DNA from: Labedella endophytica
GTDB lineage: Bacteria; Actinomycetota; Actinomycetes; Actinomycetales; Microbacteriaceae
Reading direction: 5' to 3'
Assembly (NCBI RefSeq): GCF_003990045.1
Contig: NZ_RZGZ01000002.1
Coordinates: forward strand, 1,240,001-1,304,000
Length of the DNA stretch: 64,000 nt
Both the position numbers and the translations under genes were made by a program. The stretch's first letter is position 1. Each line of letters begins with the position of its first letter. This document shows, one piece after another, positions 36,731 to 45,913 of this stretch. The notes under the pieces are model-generated. The model was not told where the DNA came from. It did not search any database and worked only from the letters and a program-made list of their open reading frames with translations.

Positions 36731-37480
36731 ATGGGCGATTTCGACGGGCTCGTGGCTGTCGTCACGGGCGGAGCCTCCGGCATCGGCGCGGCGATCGCGG
36801 CGCGACTGGCCGATGACGGGGCGCGCGTGGCCGTGCTCGACCTCGCGGCGTCGACCGATACGCGGCACCTCTCCGTGCGGGCCGACGTCTCCGACGATGC
36901 ATCGGTGCGGGAGGCGATCGAACGGGTCGTCGACGAGTTCGGACGCCTCGACGTGGTCGTCAACAACGCGGGGATCGGCGCGCAGGGCACCGTCGCCGAC
37001 AACGACGACGCCGAGTGGACGCGCGTGTTCGACATCAACGTGATCGGGATGGCCCGCGTCTCCCGTGCGGCGCTCCCGCACCTGCGGGAGTCCCCCGCGG
37101 CCGCGATCGTGAACACGGCGTCGATCGCGGCGACGGCCGGACTCCCCCAGCGGGCCCTCTACAGCGCATCGAAGGGTGCCGTTCTCGCGCTCACCCAGGC
37201 GATGGCGGCGGATCACATCCGCGAGGGCATCCGCGTGAACTGCGTGAACCCGGGCACCGCGGACACCCCGTGGGTGGGCCGCCTGCTCGATTCGGCGAGC
37301 GACCCCGAGGCCGAACGCGCGGCACTCGAGGCGCGGCAACCGCACGGTCGGCTCGTCTCCGCCGACGAGGTCGCCGACGCGGTCGCGTACCTCGCGAGCC
37401 CGCGCGCCGGTTCGACGACCGGTGTCGCCCTCGCGGTCGACGGCGGGATGCAGGCGCTCCGCCTCCGTCCCCTCTCCTGA
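36731..37480 (+). CDS. SDR, probable 2-keto-3-deoxy-L-fuconate dehydrogenase
   Basis: 249 residues with AGAAGGA upstream. Classical SDR: TGGASGIGAAIAARLA, NNAGIGAQGTV, catalytic Ser in NTASIAATAG, YSASKGAVLAL, and RVNCVNPGTADTPW. The position between FAH hydrolase and the end of the cluster, and the TADTPWVGRLL segment, fit the NAD-dependent dehydrogenase that makes the 2,4-diketo acid. The 169-base gap after it contains repeated CGCTACA/TGTAGCG motifs at 37549-37612 but no gene. Confidence 0.88.
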   Translation: MGDFDGLVAVVTGGASGIGAAIAARLADDGARVAVLDLAASTDTRHLSVRADVSDDASVREAIERVVDEFGRLDVVVNNAGIGAQGTVADNDDAEWTRVFDINVIGMARVSRAALPHLRESPAAAIVNTASIAATAGLPQRALYSASKGAVLALTQAMAADHIREGIRVNCVNPGTADTPWVGRLLDSASDPEAERAALEARQPHGRLVSADEVADAVAYLASPRAGSTTGVALAVDGGMQALRLRPLS

Positions 37481-37649
37481 CCTCCTCACGTCGCACCCCG
37501 CGCGCTGCTCCTTTCCCCGCTCCCCCTTCGCTCCCTCGCATTTCACCCAGCGCTACAGCTCCAGCCCACCGCTACACGATTTCGTGGCGCGCTCGGCGGA
37601 GGGTGTAGCGCTCGGCGATTCGGTCGACGCGCTGTGGCAGGGTGAAGGC

Positions 37650-39626
37650 ATGAGCGAACCGCGGATCGCGTCGATCGTCCGGTACCCGGTGAAGGGCCTG
37701 CCCGGGGTCGTCGCCGGGGGCGCCGTGGCGCTCGAGCCGGGGCGCGGACTGCGATGGGACCGGAGCCACGCGATCGAGAACGGTCGCGTGCGGATCGAGG
37801 CGCCGGCGGCCTGGAACTCCCGCGAGGGCTACTTCCATGTGGCCCGGCATGAGGAGATCGTGCGCTTCGGTGTCGTTCTCGACGATGCAGAAGGCGACGC
37901 TCCCACGCTGACGCTCACGGCGCCCGACGGGCGCTCGGCGAGCGGGGCGCTCGGCGAGGCGGTGGGCGATGGGGCGCCGGGTGAAGCGACGGACAAGACC
38001 TCCGATCACGCGACGGACGAAGACGGCGCGATCGGCGCACTCCTCCGCGACACGCTCCCCGCCGGAGCGTTCGGCTCCCCGCGCCTCATCCGTTCCGGCG
38101 CGACCGGGCTGTGGGACTGGCCGGAGGCACACCTGTCGTTCATCAACCTCGCGACCGTTCGGGCGCTCGAGGAGGCGGCCGGCGCCCCGGTCGACCCGCG
38201 GCGCTTCCGCGGCAACATGCTGCTCGGGGACCTTCCCGCGTGGGGCGAGCTCGGGCTCCTGGGGCGACGGTTCCGCATCGGCGGTGCCGTGCTCGAGTTC
38301 TTCCAGCCGACCGACCGCTGCCGCGCCACCACGATCGACCCCGTCGCGGGCGTGTCCGACCTCAACGTTCCGGGGCTCCTCGCCAGCCGGTTCGGGCATA
38401 TGTACTGCGGCGTCTACGCGCGCGTCGTGTCGGCCGGAGCCGTGCGCGCGGGCGACCGTCTCGAGGCGCTCGACGGTGGAACCCGCTCGACGCGGGTGGA
38501 CGGCGAGCCGGGGTGGCCGCGCACCGGGCGGATCGTCTCCCGCGAGCCGGCGGGGGCCCGGTCGGAGAGCTTCTGGATCGAGGACCCGACCGGGCTCGTC
38601 GGAGCGGCGCTGCCCGGCCAGCACCTGCGCGTGCACCTCGCGGACGAGGCGGCGCCGTCGTGGCGCTCGTACACGATCTCCGCCACGAGCCCCGGCCGCG
38701 CACGCATCACCGTGCGGCGCGACGGCCGCATCTCGTCAGCTCTCCACGATCGGGCGGTCGTCGGGTCGGGCCTCGTCCTCTCGGGCCCGTTCGGCGACGT
38801 GACGCTCGATGTCGCACGCACCGCCGATTCCGGCACAGCGACGGCTCCCCGTCCTGGCACGCCCGGCGCCGACACGCCTGCCCCCGATTCCCGCGGCGAG
38901 CGCGATCTGGTGCTCGTGAGCGCCGGGTCCGGCATCACCCCGACCGTCGCGATGCTGCACGCCCTCGTCGTCGCCGGCTCCCGACGGCGGGTCCGTGTCC
39001 TGCACGTCGAACGCACGGCAGCGGACCTCGCCCTGTGGGACGAGGTGACCGGCGCGTGCGCCGCACTCCCCGACGCCGGTGCCGCGCTGCATCTCAGCCG
39101 GGCCGCGGAATCATCCCCGACCTCCGGTTCCGCCCCCTCCCCCGCCGACACCCGCATCGGCCGCCCCACCGCGGAGGACGTGCTCGCGACCATCGCGGAC
39201 ATCGATCCGTCGTCCGTCGATGTCTTCGTCTGTGGGCCTGCCCTCTTCACAGCCGAGGTGCGGCTGACGCTCGAGGGGGCGGGGGTACCGGCGGAGAACG
39301 TGCGCGCGGAGGTCTTCTACTCCCCCACGGCTGCGGAACTCGCGGAGCCGCGCGATCCGTCGAGCGCCGGTCCGCACCGAATCCGCGTCGGCACCGCGGA
39401 GGCGCGATGGCGCCCGGCATCCGGATCGATCCTCGACGCCGTCGAGGGCGTCGGCCAGGACTGGCCGAGCGGCTGCCGCGTCGGCGCCTGCGGCACATGC
39501 GTACGGAGGCTCGTGAGCGGGAGTATCGAATACCTCGTCGACCCGATCGTGCCGCCGCCGGCCGGGTCCGTGCTCGTCTGCTGCTCGGCCCCGACGAGCG
39601 ACGTGGAGTTCGCAGCGGAGGTCTGA
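37650..39626 (+). CDS. MOSC / FAD-NAD reductase / 2Fe-2S ferredoxin fusion protein
   Basis: 658 residues from ATG 37650. Domains: MOSC N-terminal barrel and MOSC domain (about 1-275; FFQPTDRCRATTIDP has the conserved Cys), FAD-binding ferredoxin-reductase domain (about 290-385; WRSYTISATSP), NAD-binding domain (about 420-555; VSAGSGITPTVAM, VFVCGPALFTAEV), and a C-terminal plant-type ferredoxin with cysteines in GCRVGACGTCVRRL and LVCCS. A long Pro/Thr-rich insert lies within the reductase part. Separate MOSC and reductase proteins handle N-hydroxylated compounds with the molybdenum cofactor; here the electron chain is in one chain. The ligand is unknown. Confidence 0.88.
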   Translation: MSEPRIASIVRYPVKGLPGVVAGGAVALEPGRGLRWDRSHAIENGRVRIEAPAAWNSREGYFHVARHEEIVRFGVVLDDAEGDAPTLTLTAPDGRSASGALGEAVGDGAPGEATDKTSDHATDEDGAIGALLRDTLPAGAFGSPRLIRSGATGLWDWPEAHLSFINLATVRALEEAAGAPVDPRRFRGNMLLGDLPAWGELGLLGRRFRIGGAVLEFFQPTDRCRATTIDPVAGVSDLNVPGLLASRFGHMYCGVYARVVSAGAVRAGDRLEALDGGTRSTRVDGEPGWPRTGRIVSREPAGARSESFWIEDPTGLVGAALPGQHLRVHLADEAAPSWRSYTISATSPGRARITVRRDGRISSALHDRAVVGSGLVLSGPFGDVTLDVARTADSGTATAPRPGTPGADTPAPDSRGERDLVLVSAGSGITPTVAMLHALVVAGSRRRVRVLHVERTAADLALWDEVTGACAALPDAGAALHLSRAAESSPTSGSAPSPADTRIGRPTAEDVLATIADIDPSSVDVFVCGPALFTAEVRLTLEGAGVPAENVRAEVFYSPTAAELAEPRDPSSAGPHRIRVGTAEARWRPASGSILDAVEGVGQDWPSGCRVGACGTCVRRLVSGSIEYLVDPIVPPPAGSVLVCCSAPTSDVEFAAEV

Positions 39627-39819
39627 ATCGGCGGGTACTGCCGGCTCGGCCCGTGGGCTAACCCCCGCCCGCTCGGGGAGGCCGCCGGATGGGGCGCGGT
39701 GAGCGATATCGCGAGGCTTGAGTCATCCCCACCGAGCCGCGCGTTCTCCGGGATGATGGAGCTGTTCCGTCGTCCACCCGGATGCGCCTCGCCCGGTCGC
39801 CGTGAACCGAGGAGACCCC

Positions 39820-41217
39820 ATGACAACCGACACCGCCACCGATACCGCCGTCCATTCGGAGGACACCGACTCCCCGGAGACCGTCGCCGTTCCGCCTCCC
39901 GCGCGGTTCAACCCCCTCGCCGCCTACGGGCGCCTCTGGCGGAACGTGCCGCTCGAACTCGTGTTCCTGCTTCCCACCCTGCCGATCGTGATCTTCGGTT
40001 TCGTCGCGGCGGTCACGCTTTTCAGCTTCGGCGTCGGCACCGTCATCATCTACATCGGCATCTTCGTCCTCTTCGCGATGCTCTACGTGGCGCGAGCGCT
40101 CGGCGCCTTCGAGCTCCTCCGCCTCCGCGCGGCGGGCATGCCACGCATCGAGGCGCCCCGCTGGCCGGTCCGATCGAACGAGGGGTTCTGGAAGAACCTC
40201 GTCCGCCCGTTCACGGACCCGCACTCGTGGTTGCACCTCGTGCACATGGGGATCGTGAACCCCGTCATCGGCACGATCACGTGGGCCGTCTCCTTCGCCT
40301 GGGTCGTCGGCGGAGTCGCCGGGGTCTTCTCCTGGGTGGTCCCCGGCGACAGCGGCAACTGGGTGTGGATCGCTCAGACGTTCCCGCAGTTCTCCTCAGA
40401 GGACGCCCGCGTCGTCGACGACCTCTTCCAGGTGGGAATCGGGGTCGCACTCGTCGCCACCCTGCCGTTCGTGACCCGCGGACTCACGCTCGCGCACTAC
40501 GGCATCGCCCGCCTCATGCTCGCGCGGTTCCGCAGCGAGGACCTCGAGGAGCGCGTCGCCGAGGTGCAGGCCACCCGGACCGCGGCCGCGGCGGCCGAGG
40601 GGACCGCACTCCGCCGCCTCGAGCGCGACATCCACGATGGGCCGCAGCAGCGCCTCGTGCGCCTGCAGATGGACATCGCGGCGGCCGAGCGCCAGCTCGA
40701 CACCGACCCGGAGAAGGCGCGCGCCCTGCTCGCCGAGGCCGCCGGGCACTCCCGCGACGCCCTCGACGAGCTGCGGGCCCTCTCCCGCGGCTTCGCACCG
40801 CCGATCCTGCTCGACCGCGGACTCATCGCGGCTCTCGAATCGCTCGCGGCGCGCGGCGCGGTGCCCACGGACGTCCGCGCATTCGTGCCGGCGGAGATAG
40901 CTGTACCGGACGAGGTCGAGCGGGCCGCGTACTTCGTGGCGAGCGAGGCGACAGCCAACGTCGCGAAGCACGCGGGGGCGCGGCGCGCGTCCATCACCCT
41001 CGAGGTCGTTCCGGGCAACGAGGGCTCCCGCTGGCTCCGTCTCGTCGTGGGCGACGACGGTCGCGGGGGCGCGCAGGCGGTGCCGGACCACGGTCTCGCG
41101 GGACTCGACGAGCGGGTGCGCGGTGTCGGCGGCCGGCTCGACGTGTGGAGCCCCGCGGGCGGCCCGACGACGGTCACCGCGACCCTCCCCCTCCCCGCCC
41201 TCCCCGCCCACACGTGA
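39820..41217 (+). CDS. Two-component sensor histidine kinase, NarL-type (HisKA_3)
   Basis: 465 residues from ATG 39820 (GAGGAG 6 bases upstream; GTG 39802 is in frame). Four hydrophobic segments in the N-terminal 220 residues form a membrane sensor of the YxjF/DUF-type seen in actinobacterial kinases. The phosphoacceptor is in RLERDIHDGPQQRLVRLQMD; the HATPase part has EATANVAKHAGA, VVGDDGRGG and GLAGLDERVRGVGG. It phosphorylates the response regulator encoded 84 bases downstream, although a strong hairpin lies between them. Confidence 0.92.
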   Translation: MTTDTATDTAVHSEDTDSPETVAVPPPARFNPLAAYGRLWRNVPLELVFLLPTLPIVIFGFVAAVTLFSFGVGTVIIYIGIFVLFAMLYVARALGAFELLRLRAAGMPRIEAPRWPVRSNEGFWKNLVRPFTDPHSWLHLVHMGIVNPVIGTITWAVSFAWVVGGVAGVFSWVVPGDSGNWVWIAQTFPQFSSEDARVVDDLFQVGIGVALVATLPFVTRGLTLAHYGIARLMLARFRSEDLEERVAEVQATRTAAAAAEGTALRRLERDIHDGPQQRLVRLQMDIAAAERQLDTDPEKARALLAEAAGHSRDALDELRALSRGFAPPILLDRGLIAALESLAARGAVPTDVRAFVPAEIAVPDEVERAAYFVASEATANVAKHAGARRASITLEVVPGNEGSRWLRLVVGDDGRGGAQAVPDHGLAGLDERVRGVGGRLDVWSPAGGPTTVTATLPLPALPAHT

Positions 41218-41226
41218 CCCCTCTCA

Positions 41227-41287
41227 CCCCCCTGAAAACCTCGTCTGTGCTCGAATATTCGTGCACAGACGAGGTTTTTAGGTATGG
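41227..41287. repeat. CCCCTGAAAAC hairpin family, copy 2
   Basis: Left arm begins CCCCCCTGAAAAC then CTCGTCTGTGC; loop TCGAATATTCGT; right arm GCACAGACGAG then GTTTTTAG. The inner stem differs from copies 1 and 3 with matching changes on both arms. It lies between a kinase gene and its response-regulator gene. Confidence 0.88.
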
Positions 41288-41300
41288 GAGTGTGGGGGAT

Positions 41301-41951
41301 GTGAAGAGGACATTGCGCGTGATCGTCGTGGACGACTCGGTACTGCTGCGCGAGGGGCTCGTGCGGCTCATCGAGGAGGCGGGGCATCGTGTGGTCGGCT
41401 CGGCCGGTTCCGGGGACGAACTGCACGATCTCCTGACCCGGATCGAGGCGGACATCGTCCTCCTCGACGTGCGGATGCCGCCGACCTTCCGCGACGAGGG
41501 GGTCACGGCGGCGCTGCGCGTGCGCACCGAACATCCAGCCGTCGGGATCCTGCTGCTGTCCCAGTACGTCGAGGTCGCCTACGCGCGCGACCTGCTGGGC
41601 TCGGGTCGCGGCGGCGTCGGCTACCTGCTCAAGGACCGCGTCTCCTCCCTCGCCGAGATCGAGGACGCGATCGAACGGATCGCCGACGGCGGCACCGTGC
41701 TCGACCCCGAGGTCGTGTCGCAACTGCTCGGACGGCGACGCGATCCGCTCGACGCCCTCACCGCGCGCGAACGCGACGTGCTCGAGCTCATGGCCGAGGG
41801 GCGCACCAACGTGGCGATCGCCGCGGCGCTCTTCGTGGGTACCGGAGCGGTCGAGAAGCACGTCACGTCGATCTTCCAGAAGCTCGGCCTCGAGGACTCC
41901 GGCACCGATCACCGCCGTGTCCTCGCCGTCGTCACCTACCTCCAGCGCTGA
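41301..41951 (+). CDS. Two-component response regulator, LuxR/NarL family
   Basis: 216 residues from GTG 41301 (VKRTLRVIVVDDS); GTG 41319 with AAGAGGA upstream is an alternative. The receiver domain has VVDDS and the phosphoacceptor Asp in IVLLDVRMPP, with the usual Ser/Thr switch and Lys of YLLKDRV. The C-terminal HTH is LTARERDVLELMAEGRTNVA ... VEKHVTSIFQKLGL. Targets unknown. Confidence 0.93.
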   Translation: MKRTLRVIVVDDSVLLREGLVRLIEEAGHRVVGSAGSGDELHDLLTRIEADIVLLDVRMPPTFRDEGVTAALRVRTEHPAVGILLLSQYVEVAYARDLLGSGRGGVGYLLKDRVSSLAEIEDAIERIADGGTVLDPEVVSQLLGRRRDPLDALTARERDVLELMAEGRTNVAIAAALFVGTGAVEKHVTSIFQKLGLEDSGTDHRRVLAVVTYLQR

Positions 41952-42013
41952 CACCCCAAGATGATCGCGATTCAGCACGAAATTCGATGCCGTCTCGCGA
42001 TCTTCTTGGGGTG
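41952..42013. terminator. Long hairpin between convergent genes
   Basis: CACCCCAAGA and GATCGCGA on the left (41952-41970) pair with TCGCGATC and TCTTGGGGTG on the right (41995-42013), one T-T mismatch, 24-base loop. It begins right after the response-regulator stop and ends 15 bases before the GH1 stop (42028). Confidence 0.85.
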
Positions 42014-42027
42014 AGGGAGGGGAGACG

Positions 42028-43215
42028 TCAGACGGCGTTGCGGCGAGCGACCTCGCCGAGCCACGCGAGCGACGGCTTCGGGTGACGCTCGAAGGTCTCG
42101 CGATCCACACCGATGAGGCCGAAGGTCGGGCGGAAGCCCGAGGCCCACTCGTAGTTGTCGAGAGCGCTCCAGTGCAGGTAGCCGCGCACGTCGATACCGT
42201 CGGCCATCGCCGCGTGCAGTCCGCGGAGGGCTCCGTCCGTGTAGGCGACACGGCGGGTGTCGTCCGCCGTCGCGATGCCGTTCTCCGTGACGAGCACGGG
42301 CACACCGCCCGACAGCTCCCATGCGCTGCGCACTCCGAGCTCGAGCGCCTGCGGGAAGAACTCCCAGCCCGTGAGCGTCGTCTCGACGTCATCTGCGACG
42401 GGGAGCGGCCCCTCCGGGCCGATGAACGTGCGGGTGTAGGCCTGCACGCCCACGAAGTCGTCGCCGCGGGCGGCCTCGAGGTACCAGTCGTCGCGCGGAT
42501 AGCCGTACTCGCGCATCTTCTCGTCGGCCCCTGGTTCGCCGTTCGAGCGGAACGCCTGCGTCGCGACGGTCCAGCCGGACTGGATCTGCGGCAGCTGCGA
42601 GAGCACCGAGCGGGCGCGCTTATGGGAGTCGAGGAGGGCGTCGGCGACGCCGAGGTCCGGGTTCGGCAGGCCGTAGGCGACGAGGTTCGCCGCGTCCTCC
42701 CCGCCCGCGAGCATCGCAGCGATGTTCGGTTCGTTGATCGTGCAGACGTAGCGCACGCCCTCGGAGACGATCGGAAGGGCGGTCTCGACGAAGCGCTGGA
42801 AGAGCTCGGGTGCCTCCGGGTTCCGCCAGAAGCCCGCCTCGAACATCCACCGCGGCACGGTGAAGTGCAGGAGCGAGACGACGGGCTCGAGGCCGAGTTC
42901 GATCGCCGTGTCGCGCATGCGGCGGTAGTGGTCGATCGCCGCCCGCGAGATGAATCCGCGCTCCGGCTCGATGCGGGCCCACTCGATACTGAAGCGGTAC
43001 GACGTGAGGCCCGCGTCCGCCAGGATCTTCATGTCCTCGCGGTAGCGGTGGTAGTGGTCGACGGCGTCGCCCGAGGGCTCCACGATGCTCGTGCCGGGCG
43101 TGTGCTCCTTGAGCCACCAGTCGTTCGAGACGTTGCCGCCCTCGACCTGGTGGGCGGCGGTGGCGGCTCCCCAGAGGAAGCCGTCGGGGAATTGGACGGA
43201 CTGCTGGTCGCTCAC
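42028..43215 (-). CDS. GH1 beta-glucosidase, intracellular
   Basis: 395 residues from GTG 43215 (GAGG 8 bases upstream). N-terminal FPDGFLWGAATAAHQVEGG; acid/base Glu in CTINEPN; nucleophile Glu in VPVLVTENGIA; substrate-binding WSALDNYEWASGF. No signal peptide, so it hydrolyses imported beta-glucosides in the cytoplasm. It lies downstream of an Opp-type importer and alpha/beta hydrolase, separated by a hairpin, and is probably part of the same substrate pathway. Confidence 0.94.
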   Translation of the reverse strand: MSDQQSVQFPDGFLWGAATAAHQVEGGNVSNDWWLKEHTPGTSIVEPSGDAVDHYHRYREDMKILADAGLTSYRFSIEWARIEPERGFISRAAIDHYRRMRDTAIELGLEPVVSLLHFTVPRWMFEAGFWRNPEAPELFQRFVETALPIVSEGVRYVCTINEPNIAAMLAGGEDAANLVAYGLPNPDLGVADALLDSHKRARSVLSQLPQIQSGWTVATQAFRSNGEPGADEKMREYGYPRDDWYLEAARGDDFVGVQAYTRTFIGPEGPLPVADDVETTLTGWEFFPQALELGVRSAWELSGGVPVLVTENGIATADDTRRVAYTDGALRGLHAAMADGIDVRGYLHWSALDNYEWASGFRPTFGLIGVDRETFERHPKPSLAWLGEVARRNAV

Positions 43216-43242
43216 GCGGACCTCTTTCGTGTTCTTTCCACA

Positions 43243-43306
43243 CCGCGAAGTGCGGACTTTGGTCGTCAAATCGGGTCGGAAGGGGACGAAAGTCCGCACT
43301 TCGCGG
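43243..43306. terminator. Long hairpin upstream of the beta-glucosidase
   Basis: Perfect 18-base arms: CCGCGAAGTGCGGACTTT (43243-43260) and AAAGTCCGCACTTCGCGG (43289-43306) around a 28-base loop. It lies between the hydrolase stop (43323) and the GH1 start, so it would end the importer transcript. Confidence 0.85.
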
Positions 43307-43322
43307 AGTTGGAGCGCAGGGC

Positions 43323-44177
43323 TTAGAGGGAGGAGTAGAAGGTCGTAAGGGTGTCGAGGGTGGCCTCGGGGGCCTCGGCCTGCGGGGAGTGGGCGCCGCC
43401 CGGGATCACGGCGTAGCGGGCACCGAGGCGCTCAGCCATGTCGCGCTGCCACTCGATCGGCCACTTGTCGTCGTGCTCGCCGTGCGCCACGAGGACGGGG
43501 ACGCCCGTCGCCCGGAGCGCGTCCGTCGTGTCCTCCTCCGAGCGCAGGAGCGCGGCCCCCTGGAGGAGGTTCTCGTCGGCCGTCGCGGCGGCGCGGTGAC
43601 GGAAGAACGCCTCGAAGGCGCCGATCTCCTCGTCGCTCGCGTCCACCTTGTCGGGATTGTCGCGCTGCCAGAGCCCGAGGCTTCCGACCTTCGAGACCGT
43701 CTCGCTCGTCTCGTCGTGTCGCCCGGGCCAGCCCTTCGGCCCGCTGCAGAGCATCGTGAGGCTCGCGAACGCGCTGGGATCCCGGAGCACCGCGGCGCGC
43801 GCGACGACCCCGCCGAGGCTGTGTCCGATGAAGTGCACCGGTGCTCCGGCTCCGACGATTCCCGCGACCTCGACCGCATCGGTGGCGAGCACATCGAGGG
43901 AGTAGTCGTCGTCCGCGGGGCGCGCCGAATCGGCCTGCCCGCGCTGGCTGTACGCCCACGCGTCGTATCCCGCGTCCGCGAGACGCGGCAGGATCTCGTG
44001 CGCGTCCTCCTTCGACCCGGTGAAGCCGGGCACCCAGAGCACGACACCACGCGAGACACCCGACGGCCGCGCACGCAGCGTCGTGAGCACGCCCACACCG
44101 GTATCGAGGGCGAACGCGTCGCTCCCCGGCCGCATCGGCATCCCGCCGAAGTGCGCGATCGGCGTCACACCGCTCAC
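43323..44177 (-). CDS. Alpha/beta hydrolase
   Basis: 284 residues from GTG 44177, overlapping the ATPase stop (GTGA). Nucleophile elbow GHSLGGVVA (Ser), catalytic His in VIPGGAHSPQ, Asp probably in AHGEHDDKWP. The oxyanion region is WVPGFTGSKEDAHE. No signal peptide. Co-transcribed with the importer genes; it could remove acyl groups from imported glycosides, but the substrate is not shown by sequence. Confidence 0.82.
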   Translation of the reverse strand: MSGVTPIAHFGGMPMRPGSDAFALDTGVGVLTTLRARPSGVSRGVVLWVPGFTGSKEDAHEILPRLADAGYDAWAYSQRGQADSARPADDDYSLDVLATDAVEVAGIVGAGAPVHFIGHSLGGVVARAAVLRDPSAFASLTMLCSGPKGWPGRHDETSETVSKVGSLGLWQRDNPDKVDASDEEIGAFEAFFRHRAAATADENLLQGAALLRSEEDTTDALRATGVPVLVAHGEHDDKWPIEWQRDMAERLGARYAVIPGGAHSPQAEAPEATLDTLTTFYSSL

Positions 44178-45913
44178 GCGACGTCCTCGCGCAAGCGGCG
44201 GGGGTTCGGCACGGCGTCGAGGAGGCGGACGGTGTACTCGTCCTGCGGATTCCGCAGCACCTCGCTCGTGACGCCGCGCTCGACGACCTTGCCGTCGTGC
44301 AGCACCATGATGTCGTCCGTCACGAGCCGCGCGCTCAGCAGGTCGTGGGTGATGTAGAGAAGGCTCACTCCCCACTTCTCGCGGAGGTCCTCGAGAAGGG
44401 CGAGCACACCGGCGCGCAACGACACGTCGAGCATCGAGACGGGCTCGTCCGCGATGAGCACCTGCGGGTCGCTCGCGAGGGCCCTCGCGATGACCACACG
44501 CTGACGCTGGCCGCCCGACAACTGGTGCGGCAGCTTCTGCGCGAAGGTCTCGGTCGGCGTCAGCCCCACGGTCGTCAGCAGGTCGTGGAGGCGGGCGCGG
44601 GCGTCGTCGCCGCGGAGGTCTGTCATGTTCCGGATGGGCCGCGAGAGCGTGTACTCCACGGTGTGCAGCGGGTTGAGCGCGGAGTACGGATCCTGGAACA
44701 CCATCTGCACGTTGCTGCGCAGATCGCGCAGCCCCTTCGCCCGCAGCCGCGTCACGTCGACGTCGCCGAAGCGCACGTCGCCCTGCGTCGGCTTCTCGAT
44801 GCCCGTGATGAGCTTCGCGAGTGTGGATTTGCCGCTGCCGGACGCCCCCACGAGAGCGAGCGACTGGCCGGGCTCGAGCGTGAAGGACACGTCGTCGAGC
44901 GCGCGGACGGGCTTCTCGCCGCGGCGCGGCGGCGGGTAGACCTTCGAGACGCCGTCGACGACGATCGCGGAGTCCGCCGAACGCACACTGCGCGTGACGA
45001 CGGCGGCGTCGCCGGCCTCGGCGCGGGGCCGCGTGGTGCCGGGCTCGGCTCCCGAACGCCGAGCGGGGAAGCCCGGCAGTTCGACGACCTCGGCGCGCGG
45101 ATCGGCGTAGTGGCTGAGGAGCATGCGCGTGTAGTCGTCCTGCGGCCGCTCGAGGATGTCGCGGCTCGCGCCGTCCTCCACGATCCGACCCTCGTGCATC
45201 ACGAGCACGCGCTGCGTCGCCTCGAGCACGATCCCGAGGTCGTGGCTGATGAGGATCGCCGTGAAGTTCTCCGAGGCCTGCAGCGACTGGATCGTGTCCA
45301 TCACGGCGTGCTGTACGAGCACGTCGAGCGCCGTCGTCGGCTCGTCGAACACCATGAGCTGCGGCTCGAGTGAGAGCGCGAGCGCGATCGAGACGCGCTG
45401 ACGCATCCCGCCCGAGAGCTCGCCGGGGTAACGCGCGAGCACCGACGGATCGAGTTCGACCTTGCGGACGAGCTCCGCCGCCCTCGCCTCACGGTCCGCC
45501 TTCGCCACGTGACCGTGGGCGCGGAAGATGTCCATGAAGTGGTTGCGGATGGTGCGCACGGGGTTGAGCGCGTTCATGCCCGACTGCAGCACCATCGCGA
45601 AACCGCCCTGGCGCTGCGTGCGCAGGGTCTCCGTGTCGAGCTCGCGGATGTCGGAGCCGTCGAAGAAGATGTTGCCGCCGTTCGTGCGCGCCGGCGGCTT
45701 CTGCAGCCGCGTGAGCGCGAAGCCCAGCGTGGACTTGCCGGATCCCGACTCGCCCACGAGACCGACGAACTCACCGCGCTTCAGCGTGAAGCTCACGTCG
45801 TCGACCGCCTGGACGGGCGCAGCCCCGGCGCTCTCGTAGATGACGGAGAGATCGCGGACATCGAGGAGTACGTCGCCGTCCGCCCGGTCGCGCTTCGGGT
45901 TCGTGGAGGTCAT
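44174..45913 (-). CDS. Opp/Dpp-type ABC transporter ATPase, fused D-F
   Basis: 579 residues with two complete NBDs in one chain. NBD1: GESGSGKSTLGFALTRL, LSGGMRQRVSIALAL, LMVFDEPTTALDV. NBD2 (from about 300): GASGSGKSTLAKLITG, LSGGQRQRVVIARAL, VLIADEPVSMLDV. The two usual subunits (DppD and DppF) are fused. Follows the second permease with an ATGA overlap. Confidence 0.93.
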   Translation of the reverse strand: MTSTNPKRDRADGDVLLDVRDLSVIYESAGAAPVQAVDDVSFTLKRGEFVGLVGESGSGKSTLGFALTRLQKPPARTNGGNIFFDGSDIRELDTETLRTQRQGGFAMVLQSGMNALNPVRTIRNHFMDIFRAHGHVAKADREARAAELVRKVELDPSVLARYPGELSGGMRQRVSIALALSLEPQLMVFDEPTTALDVLVQHAVMDTIQSLQASENFTAILISHDLGIVLEATQRVLVMHEGRIVEDGASRDILERPQDDYTRMLLSHYADPRAEVVELPGFPARRSGAEPGTTRPRAEAGDAAVVTRSVRSADSAIVVDGVSKVYPPPRRGEKPVRALDDVSFTLEPGQSLALVGASGSGKSTLAKLITGIEKPTQGDVRFGDVDVTRLRAKGLRDLRSNVQMVFQDPYSALNPLHTVEYTLSRPIRNMTDLRGDDARARLHDLLTTVGLTPTETFAQKLPHQLSGGQRQRVVIARALASDPQVLIADEPVSMLDVSLRAGVLALLEDLREKWGVSLLYITHDLLSARLVTDDIMVLHDGKVVERGVTSEVLRNPQDEYTVRLLDAVPNPRRLREDVA

